A stretch of 64,000 nt of DNA from Burkholderia sp. (GTDB lineage: Bacteria > Pseudomonadota > Gammaproteobacteria > Burkholderiales > Burkholderiaceae): positions 1-64,000 of the forward strand of contig JAIRVP010000011.1 of NCBI GenBank assembly GCA_031253835.1. The letters run 5' to 3'. Shown here in pieces: positions 1-6,030 of the stretch. Position 1 is the first letter of the stretch; the number at the start of each line of letters is the position of its first letter. Position numbers and translations under genes: made by a program. A model generated the notes under the pieces. The model ran no database searches, was not told where the DNA came from, and saw nothing but the letters and a program-made list of their open reading frames with translations.

Positions 1-69
1 GCAACTGCCTTCGCCGTTCAGATACTTCTCGACCATCTGTTGCTTGAACGACTGGTCATACTTCGTCAT
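1..69 (-). CDS. IS3-family transposase OrfA, N-terminal fragment (runs off the window)
   Basis: Minus-strand reading from the ATG at 67-69 gives MTKYDQSFKQQMVEKYLNG and continues past the left edge. This MTKYD-x-FK-xx-V-xx-YL start is the beginning of the helix-turn-helix OrfA protein of IS3-family elements, which binds the terminal repeats and is normally fused to the DDE OrfB by frameshifting. Only 23 codons are visible. The start codon sits directly behind a GGGGGTTTTT stretch that forms one arm of a strong hairpin, so translation from outside transcripts is probably blocked. Family assignment is good; the exact IS name is not known. Confidence 0.6.
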   Translation of the reverse strand, partial: MTKYDQSFKQQMVEKYLNGEGSC

Positions 70-75
70 GAAAAA

Positions 76-111
76 CCCCCAAGGGTTGGAATGATGTCCA
101 ACTCTTGGGGG
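76..111. repeat. Inverted repeat at the IS end, covering the orfA ribosome-binding region
   Basis: Arms 76-90 and 97-111 are 15 bp each, with one G-T wobble and a 6-nt loop (91-96). On the minus-strand transcript the second arm carries the G-rich Shine-Dalgarno-like stretch just before the orfA ATG at 69. Confidence 0.65.
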
Positions 112-119
112 TCAGCTCA

Positions 120-413
120 GTGACTGAGCGGCCGTTTTGCTTTCCGGGCAGCGCGAATCCGTTGCCTGCACAACGATTGCGGCGACCGTTCGTCCTGCCA
201 TCCTATGGCACCCGGCATTTCCCCGACTTGCGGTTGCGCAGATTCGGCCTACATTGGTTGAAGCAATCCGCGGTCATTTGCTTATTACCTTTATTTCCGT
301 TTTTTTATTCAAGAGGTCCGATGGTTTTGCCGTTTACGCATACAGCACCGCAGCGTTGACGGACTGCCACCCGAGCGGCCCCGCTGCGACGCGCTTCCTC
401 TCTGGAGCCTGTC
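120..413. other. Non-coding stretch between the IS end and the first host gene
   Basis: No reading frame here has coding character. The part near 280-330 is AT-rich (T-runs around 300-307) and may hold the promoter of the gene at 414. No operator or structured RNA was recognised. Confidence 0.4.
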
Positions 414-749
414 ATGAAGCATCGCCTGTTCGCCGCCTCGTTCGTCCTGGCTGCCTCGCTTCTGGCCACGTCCTCGTCCTTTGCCGGCGGCACGTCCGGC
501 ATCATTCAATTCTCCGGCATGATCGTCGAGCCGCCCTGCTCGTTCGCGCTCGATACGGCCGATGCCGCCCACGCACACGTACGCCCCGACTGCCCGCGCC
601 CGGCGAACGGACAAGTCGCGTTCGTCGATGCGGCAAGCCTGCGCACGATCAAGACCACGACCTTTACGCAGGCCTCGCGCGCAATCGTTTTACCTGACCG
701 TCCGGGCCGCGATCACGCACCGATGATCGCCGTCGTGACGTACCAGTAA
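414..749 (+). CDS. Small secreted protein resembling the N-terminus of type 1 fimbrial subunits
   Basis: The 111-residue product starts with a clear Sec signal peptide (charged MKHR, then a hydrophobic A/L/S core ending at SSSFAG, cleavage near residue 24). The mature start, GTSGIIQFSGMIVEPPCSF, matches the beta-strand plus first cysteine of chaperone-usher pilins (G-x-I-x-F-x-G-x-I-V-x-x-x-C). Two cysteines (in PPCSF and RPDCPRP) could form the pilin disulfide. It is shorter than a normal pilin (150-180 residues), and no chaperone or usher is nearby. It could be an orphan minor subunit or a degenerate pilin. A GGAG ribosome site lies at about 402-405. The gene converges on the LysR gene to its right. 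Confidence 0.55.
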   Translation: MKHRLFAASFVLAASLLATSSSFAGGTSGIIQFSGMIVEPPCSFALDTADAAHAHVRPDCPRPANGQVAFVDAASLRTIKTTTFTQASRAIVLPDRPGRDHAPMIAVVTYQ

Positions 750-771
750 AACCCGCTGCCGGCGCCGCGCG

Positions 772-1644
772 TCAGTCGCGATGGCGCGCGATCCAGTCGC
801 TGAACGCGCGGATCTTCTGCTGGCTGCCGATGGTCTCGGGATACACGAAGAAGTAGCGCGCGCCGGTTTCGAGCACGATGTCGAACGGCCGTTCGAGCCG
901 GCGTGCGCTGACGTCGTCGTCGACGAGCGTCACGTCGCCGATCGCGACGCCGAAGCCCTGCATCGCCGCGTTCGTCGCGAGATCGAGCGTGTCGAACGTC
1001 GGCCCGCGCGCGGGATCGACGCTGCGCTCGCCCGCATGGTCGAGCCACGCGCGCCAGTCGCGATGGTCGCGGGTCGGATGCAGCAGCGTATGGCGCGCGA
1101 GATCGCCGACCGCATCGAGCGGCGACGCCTGCCGCAACTCGGGCGCACAGACGGGCGTCAGCCGCTCGTCGAACAGCGGCAGCGCGAACACGCCGGGGCC
1201 CGGCGACGTGCCGTAGACGATCGCCGCATCGAACGGCTCGATCGAGAAATCGACGACGTGCTGCCATGCGGTCGTGATCTGCACATGCAGATCGGGATGC
1301 TCACCCTGGAAGCGCATGATGCGCGGCAGCATCCAGCGCATCACGCAGGTCGGCACCTTCAGCGCGAGATCGGTGCGCTGCCGCGTGAGCTTCATCGAGA
1401 TGTCCTCGATCCGCGCGAAGCTCTCGTTGACGACCGGCAGCAGCTGCTCGCCCTCCGCCGTCAGCGTGAGGCCTTTCGCGTGCCGCTTGAACAGCGGAAA
1501 GCCGTAGTGCGCCTCGAGCGTCTGGATCTGCCGGCTCACCGCGCCCTGCGTGATGCACAGCTGCTCGGCCGCGCGCGTGAAGCTGCGGTGGCGAGCCACC
1601 GTCGAGAAGATCTGCAGCGCGTGCAGGGGCGGAAGTCGGCGCAT
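772..1644 (-). CDS. LysR-family transcriptional regulator (GcvA/AmpR-like) beside a beta-lactamase homologue
   Basis: A 290-residue LysR protein. The N-terminal winged HTH (about residues 5-65) has the SFTRAAEQLCITQGAVSRQIQTLE signature split around the recognition helix. The C-terminal half is a periplasmic-binding-type effector domain. It lies 106 bp downstream of, and in the same direction as, the beta-lactamase homologue that ends at 1751. In Burkholderia penR/ampR genes usually diverge from penA, so this is not the standard arrangement, although the HTH does resemble the AmpR/GcvA group. It may be co-transcribed with the beta-lactamase homologue. Its target is unknown. Confidence 0.85.
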   Translation of the reverse strand: MRRLPPLHALQIFSTVARHRSFTRAAEQLCITQGAVSRQIQTLEAHYGFPLFKRHAKGLTLTAEGEQLLPVVNESFARIEDISMKLTRQRTDLALKVPTCVMRWMLPRIMRFQGEHPDLHVQITTAWQHVVDFSIEPFDAAIVYGTSPGPGVFALPLFDERLTPVCAPELRQASPLDAVGDLARHTLLHPTRDHRDWRAWLDHAGERSVDPARGPTFDTLDLATNAAMQGFGVAIGDVTLVDDDVSARRLERPFDIVLETGARYFFVYPETIGSQQKIRAFSDWIARHRD

Positions 1645-1750
1645 GGCGAACGGGAAACGGAAAACGACGCGGAAGGACCGCGCGCCGACGCCGGCGCGCG
1701 CAGACCGACACGATAAGCCAAACGCCCGCTTTGCGCGAGACGCCGGACGC

Positions 1751-2650
1751 TCAGGCCGTCGCGGTCAGCGCACCCGCCGCGATGCGCGCTGCCGACGCGA
1801 CGACATCCGCGCGGGCTGCCGCGTCGGCCTGCTGCTGCGTAAACGACACGGCCATCACGATCGGCGCACGCGACGGCGGCCACAGCACCGCGATGTCGGT
1901 CGTCGTGCCGTAGCCGCCGGTACCGGCCTTGTCCGCGACCCGCCAGCCCGGCGGCACGCCCGCCGCGATGCCGGTCGCGCCGCGTGCGCCGCCGACCATC
2001 CATTCCGTCAGCTGCGTGCGCTGCGGCGCTTGCAGCGTGTTGCCAAGCAGCAGCCGCTGCAGCGTGTCGACCATCGCGACCGGCGTCGACGTGTCGCGTT
2101 CGTCGCCGGGCGCGGCCTGGTTCAGTTCGGGCTCCCAGTGGTCGAGGCGGAACGTCGTGTCGCCGCTTTCGCGCGCGAACGACGTGACGGCTTGCGGGCC
2201 GCCGAGCACGCCCATCAGCAGGTTGCCCGCGCCCCTGTCGCCCGCTTGCAGCATCGCCTCGCACAGCTGCGCGATCGTCATGCCCGTGTCGACGTGGCTT
2301 TCGGTGATCGGCGAGCCCGCCACGACTTCATAGCGGCGATACAGGATGCGGCGCGGCAGCAGCGACGCGTCGAGCGAACCGCGCGCGAGCACCGCGGCGG
2401 CGGCCATGACGGCATACGTGCCGCACAGCGGGAAGCGTTCGCGCGCGTGGTGGGCGATGCGCACGCCGTTCGACGTGTCGAGCGCGGCGACGCCGAGGCG
2501 GCCGTTCGATGCTTTTTCGAGTGCGGCCAGTTCGGCCTGTGCGGTGTGGGCGCGCCCCTGGTCGGCGACCGGCGCGGATGTGCACGCGGCGACGAACGGT
2601 GCGGCAACGGCGGCAAGCAACAGCGAGCGGCGTGTCGGAGAGTGTTCCAT
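1751..2650 (-). CDS. Class A beta-lactamase homologue with a dismantled active site (predicted pseudoenzyme)
   Basis: The 299-residue protein aligns by eye along its whole length with Burkholderia PenA/PenB enzymes. It has a twin-arginine signal (TRRSLLLAAVAAPFVAAC) with a lipobox cysteine at residue 23, the WEPELN omega loop at 172-177, and a C-terminal WPPSRAPIV strand. The catalytic motifs are altered. Family S70-x-x-K73 reads G77-T-Y-A80. S130-D-N132 reads G137-D-R139. K234-T-G reads K241-A-G243. Only the E166 equivalent (E173), N170 (N177) and K234 (K241) remain. The nucleophile and both general-base partners are therefore gone while the frame is intact, which suggests a retained non-hydrolytic role such as beta-lactam or muropeptide binding. 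The start at 2650 was chosen because the Tat signal begins there; upstream in-frame codons encode no plausible leader. Confidence 0.85.
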   Translation of the reverse strand: MEHSPTRRSLLLAAVAAPFVAACTSAPVADQGRAHTAQAELAALEKASNGRLGVAALDTSNGVRIAHHARERFPLCGTYAVMAAAAVLARGSLDASLLPRRILYRRYEVVAGSPITESHVDTGMTIAQLCEAMLQAGDRGAGNLLMGVLGGPQAVTSFARESGDTTFRLDHWEPELNQAAPGDERDTSTPVAMVDTLQRLLLGNTLQAPQRTQLTEWMVGGARGATGIAAGVPPGWRVADKAGTGGYGTTTDIAVLWPPSRAPIVMAVSFTQQQADAAARADVVASAARIAAGALTATA

Positions 2651-2860
2651 GTATGAGGTGTGTTCTGTCGGAAACGGTGGCACGAAGCAATGCGGGCGCG
2701 CTTCGGCGAAGCGCGCCCGTTCACGCCGACGGCCGGCCCGCGACGGCATTCGCCGCGCATCCCCGAAAGACGCCCGTCGGCCCCGCAATGCGCGGGACGC
2801 GCATGAACAGACCCTAGCGTAGCAGCGACCGCCGCCACGTTCCAGCAAAACGGCCCTGCG

Positions 2861-3712
2861 TCACCCTTGCGACGAAGGCAGGTACGGCATCGGATTCACC
2901 GGCTTGCCGTCGCGCCGCACTTCGAACAGCAGCGCGACGCGCGAGTTGTCGAGGTCGCCCATCTCGGCGATCTCGTCGCCCTGGCGCACGATGTCGCCCG
3001 TCTTCACGAGCAGCTTGCGATTGTGCGCATACGCGGTCAGGAAATCCGCGTTGTGCTGGACGATGATAAGACTGCCGTAATCGTTCAGGCCGGTGCCCGC
3101 ATACATCACGCGGCCGTCGGCCGCGGCGCGCACGGGGTCGCCCGGCCGGCCGGCGATCTGGATGCCGCGGTTCTGTCCCGGCCGGAACCCGTCGACGATC
3201 TTGCCGCTGGCCGGCCACTTGAGCGCGACACCGCCCGCATGGCGCTTCGTTTCCTTGACGACCTGGCGGTCGCTCGCGTTCGATGCGGCGGCCTGCGAAG
3301 CGGCCTGACTACCCGCCGCCCCATCGCCCGCGGCCGTTTGCGTGCCGGCCGCGCCCGCTGGCGGCAGCGGCTGTTGCTTGATGATGCGCAGCACCTGCCC
3401 CATCCGCAGCCTGCCGTTCCCGGCCAGCTTGTTCCACGTGCGCAGGTCGGCCACGCTGCAGTCGTTCGCGGATGCGATGCCCGACAGCGTGTCGCCGCGC
3501 TTCACGACGTACTTCTGCGCAACGAGAATCGGCGCCGGCGGCAGCGTGGCGGACGCGGGCGCCGACGGCGCGGAAGCCGGCTGGCTCGGCGCTGAGCCCG
3601 CCAGCGTATCGCTCGGCGGAACGGACTGCGTGCTTGCACAACCGGCCATGACGAGCACGGCTGCCAGGCCTGGCAGCCACGCCGCTTTGCGGTAAATCTC
3701 GCGCGTTTTCAT
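2861..3712 (-). CDS. NlpD-type LysM/LytM lipoprotein, probably a non-catalytic amidase activator
   Basis: A 283-residue lipoprotein: signal peptide ending LAAVLVMAGC, a Pro/Ala/Ser-rich linker, a LysM domain (YVVKRGDTLSGIAS, roughly residues 69-112) that binds peptidoglycan, a second A/Q-rich linker, then a LytM/M23 domain (about 172-280). The zinc-binding motifs of active M23 peptidases are missing: the H-x-G-x-D segment reads NRGIQ and the H-x-H segment reads LLFEV. This is the pattern of E. coli NlpD/EnvC, which do not cut peptidoglycan but activate cell-division amidases (family knowledge). The start at 3712 gives the lipoprotein signal; longer in-frame starts do not. It is not next to rpoS or surE here, so it is probably a paralogue rather than the main nlpD. 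Confidence 0.85.
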   Translation of the reverse strand: MKTREIYRKAAWLPGLAAVLVMAGCASTQSVPPSDTLAGSAPSQPASAPSAPASATLPPAPILVAQKYVVKRGDTLSGIASANDCSVADLRTWNKLAGNGRLRMGQVLRIIKQQPLPPAGAAGTQTAAGDGAAGSQAASQAAASNASDRQVVKETKRHAGGVALKWPASGKIVDGFRPGQNRGIQIAGRPGDPVRAAADGRVMYAGTGLNDYGSLIIVQHNADFLTAYAHNRKLLVKTGDIVRQGDEIAEMGDLDNSRVALLFEVRRDGKPVNPMPYLPSSQG

Positions 3713-3946
3713 GGACGATCCGACTCCGGTTTGACAATCTTTCAAGCATCTCAAAAACGGAACGGCCGACGTGTAACCGGATGCAAACAATGATGACAAA
3801 CGATCACGAACCGGATGCCGGCCGGCATACGCTACCGGTAATACGGTCCGATTCAGAAAAACTTGATGGTCTTTTTGCAGAAAAGCGGAAGAATTTTCGT
3901 CGCCAAAAACTATGACAGATTTGTTTCAATAGATGTGACGCGGCAT

Positions 3947-4057
3947 TCAACGCAACCATCCGACGAATTCGGAACAGGCCCATGCGATGCCGATGCACAG
4001 GAACAGCAGATGCAACGCGATCTTGAACGACACGCCCCACGACGAATCGATCTGCAT
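3947..4057 (-). CDS. 36-residue single-pass membrane protein
   Basis: From the ATG at 4055-4057 the minus strand encodes 36 residues beginning MQIDSSWGVSFK. A hydrophobic segment follows (IALHLLFLCIGIAWAC, about residues 13-28) and the end is SEFVGWLR. A strong GGGGAG ribosome site sits 7 nt upstream of the ATG. The hydrophobic core, the flanking charges and the ribosome site support a real small membrane protein rather than chance. It diverges from the LysR gene at 4212, and the intergenic region carries a 10-bp inverted repeat. Function unknown. Confidence 0.6.
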   Translation of the reverse strand: MQIDSSWGVSFKIALHLLFLCIGIAWACSEFVGWLR

Positions 4058-4131
4058 GACAGGCTCCCCGGTTGATGTGCAGCCATGATCGGCGATCGAT
4101 CGCGCCCCGAAAATGCGGAACCGGCGAATCG

Positions 4132-4154
4132 GGTCTCAGGCTGTGCCTGAGACC
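4132..4154. promoter_or_regulatory. Perfect 10-bp-arm inverted repeat between divergent genes (candidate operator)
   Basis: Arms GGTCTCAGGC (4132-4141) and GCCTGAGACC (4145-4154) are separated by 3 nt. They lie between the divergent small membrane-protein gene and the LysR gene at 4212, where an autoregulatory site would be expected. There is no T-run, so a terminator is unlikely. Confidence 0.45.
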
Positions 4155-4211
4155 GGCGCGGCGGTTCCTGCTAACTTATCGGCCATTCAACGCCTTCACG
4201 CCCCGCCCATC

Positions 4212-5108
4212 ATGCGCTTCGACCTGACCGACCTGCGGCTCTTCCTGAACATCTGCGAAGCCGGCACGATCACGAGCGGCGCCGAGCGCACGCACATCAC
4301 GCTGCAGGCCGCGAGCGAGCGCATCCGCGGCATGGAGGACGAGCTCGGCGTGCCGCTGCTGCACCGGACCAGGTCGGGCGCGCAGGCGACCGACGCGGGT
4401 CGCGCGCTCGAACACCACGCACGCACCGTGCTGCAGCAGATCGACCACATGCGCGGCGAACTGCAGCAATACGGCCAGGGGCTGCGCGGCCATATCCGGC
4501 TGCTGTGCAATACAGCCTCGCTGAGCGAATACCTGCCCGACGCGCTGGCCGATTACCTGCCGCGCCATCCGAAGCTGTCGATCAGCGTCGAGGAGCGCTC
4601 GAGCCAGGAGATCGTGCATGCGATCCGCAACAAGACGGCCGAGGTCGGCATCGTCGCCGATTCGGTCGGGCTCGGCGGGCTCGAACAGAAGCCGTTCCGC
4701 GAGGACTGGCTGATCGCCGTCGTGCCGGCTACGCATCCGCTTGCGTCGCACGAGACAGTCGCGTTCGACGACATCGCCGGCGAGGATTTCATCGGCCTCA
4801 CCGACGGCAGCGCGCTGCAGGTGCATCTCGCCGACCAGGCGCGCGCGCTCGGCAAGCGGATCCGCTATCGCGTGCAATTGAAGAGCTTCGACGCGATCTG
4901 CCGCGTGATCGCGAGCGGCGTGGGCATCGGCATCGTGTCGCGCCATGCGGCCGAACGCGCGATGCAGACGATGGACGTGCGGCTCGTCGAACTGTCCGAT
5001 CCGTGGAGCCACCGGAAGCTGACGCTGTGCGCGCGGTCGTTCGACGCGCTGCCGAAGTACACGCGGGAATTCGTCGCGTTCTTGTCCGGCGAGACGGCCT
5101 CGCCGTAA
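4212..5108 (+). CDS. LysR-family transcriptional regulator
   Basis: 298 residues. The N-terminal HTH (MRFDLTDLRLFLNICEAGTI, then the TLQAASERIRGMEDELG helix) and a C-terminal substrate-binding domain (about 90-290, with VGIVADSVG and FIGLTDGSALQ) are clear. The start at 4212 puts the HTH at residue 1 as in the family. The next gene, a SnoaL-like protein, starts 36 bp after the stop and is probably co-transcribed. A 23-bp dyad lies 58 bp upstream and is a candidate binding site. Effector and regulon are unknown. Confidence 0.88.
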   Translation: MRFDLTDLRLFLNICEAGTITSGAERTHITLQAASERIRGMEDELGVPLLHRTRSGAQATDAGRALEHHARTVLQQIDHMRGELQQYGQGLRGHIRLLCNTASLSEYLPDALADYLPRHPKLSISVEERSSQEIVHAIRNKTAEVGIVADSVGLGGLEQKPFREDWLIAVVPATHPLASHETVAFDDIAGEDFIGLTDGSALQVHLADQARALGKRIRYRVQLKSFDAICRVIASGVGIGIVSRHAAERAMQTMDVRLVELSDPWSHRKLTLCARSFDALPKYTREFVAFLSGETASP

Positions 5109-5143
5109 CGCGCGCCGCATCGTCGATACCCGGAGGCATGACC

Positions 5144-5530
5144 ATGACCGAAACCGATCTCGCCACCCGCTATCGCGCGTATGTCGATTGCCTGAACCGG
5201 CAGGACTGGGCGGCGCTCGGCGAGTATGTGTCCGACGACGTGATCCACAACGACCGTCCGCTCGGCCTGGCCGGTTACCGCGCGATGCTCGAACAGGACT
5301 ACCGCGCCATTCCCGACCTCCGTTTCGACATCCGGCTGCTCGCGTGCGAGCCGCCGCGCGTCGCGTGCCGGTTGCGCTTCGCCTGTTCGCCGAAGGGAAC
5401 GTTCATGGGGCTTGCCGTCGACGGCCGGAAGGTCACGTTCGCCGAGAACGTGTTCTACGAGTTTCATGACGGCAAGATCCGCCAGGTCTGGTCGGTGATC
5501 GACAAGGCTGCGATCGAGGCACAACTTTAG
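5144..5530 (+). CDS. SnoaL-like / ester-cyclase-family protein
   Basis: 128 residues with the NTF2-like cone fold signature of the SnoaL group: an N-terminal helix TRYRAYVDCLNRQDWAALGEYVSDDVIHN, a central strand pair (LRFDIRLLACEPPRVACRLRF) and a final strand pair ending GKIRQVWSVIDKAAIEAQL. Members include polyketide cyclases and many uncharacterised stress or catabolic proteins. The ATG at 5144 is preferred to that at 5138 because GGAGG (5132-5136) then has a 7-nt spacing. It sits directly behind the LysR gene and is its likely operon partner. Confidence 0.75.
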   Translation: MTETDLATRYRAYVDCLNRQDWAALGEYVSDDVIHNDRPLGLAGYRAMLEQDYRAIPDLRFDIRLLACEPPRVACRLRFACSPKGTFMGLAVDGRKVTFAENVFYEFHDGKIRQVWSVIDKAAIEAQL

Positions 5531-5803
5531 CCCCGCCGCAGCAGTCGCTTGTGAGTCGCAATCGGTGAACCGATTTCCGACTGGATGCGCTTCGATCCTT
5601 ATGGATAACGTTTTCTCTCACCCCCTCCGACGACACATCGCCAATCAGCCTTGCTGCCTGCCGCCGAAGCGCCTGCATTCCACACGACACCCATTCGTTC
5701 ATCAACAGAATTCCACGCAGTTTTCGTGAATTCCTGATCTACATACCCACCCTCCCATTCCCACTATCCGGGTTTTCACCGGCGCATCCGGCATGAAAGT
5801 TCA
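5531..5803. other. Intergenic region upstream of the LacI-type promoter
   Basis: No gene seen. An imperfect version of the downstream operator (13 of 18 positions) lies at 5601-5618, with its centre 231 bp from the perfect site, close to a whole number of helical turns. The region is less G+C-rich than its neighbours near 5690-5780. Confidence 0.35.
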
Positions 5804-5832
5804 TTGACATCTCGCCGCTCGATGCCTAAATT
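5804..5832 (+). promoter_or_regulatory. Sigma-70-type promoter of the 6031 lipoprotein gene
   Basis: TTGACA at 5804-5809, 17-bp spacer, TAAATT at 5827-5832. The predicted start of transcription falls inside the operator at 5832-5849, leaving a leader of about 190 nt. Confidence 0.65.
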
Positions 5833-5849
5833 TGGAAAACGTTTTCCAA
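5832..5849. promoter_or_regulatory. Perfect 18-bp palindrome, LacI/GalR-family operator type
   Basis: TTGGAAAACGTTTTCCAA is a perfect palindrome centred on CG, the usual form of LacI-family operators. It overlaps the -10 end and the transcription start of the promoter at 5804-5832, so bound repressor would block initiation. No LacI-family gene lies in this window. Confidence 0.7.
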
Positions 5850-6030
5850 TGCTTGAGCGCTACGCCGTCCACGGCCCGCGCAGGGGGAACGCTTGCCCGC
5901 TCGAGTTGTGATTCAGGCCGTCCGCCAGCAGGGATCAGGGTTGCAAGGCGACAGTCGGGTACGGGCATCGAGCGCGGCAGCAATGGCCTTGCCTGCCCGT
6001 CCGTCATCACTATTCAAAACTGGAGACACA

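Larger units (their letters stand above)
1..119 (-). mobile_element. End of an IS3-family insertion sequence (truncated by the window edge)
   Basis: Read on the minus strand the element ends with a TGAGCTGACCCCC-type terminus followed at once by an orfA start. TG-ended termini with a GACCCCCAA motif are typical of IS3-family elements of the IS150 type (family knowledge). The outer boundary near 119 is inferred from the terminal TG; no target duplication can be checked because the other end lies outside the window. Confidence 0.6.

Noticed and set aside
772-2650. Annotation as a functional penA/penR resistance locus
   Set aside because: The enzyme lacks SxxK, SDN and KTG residues and the genes are not divergent.
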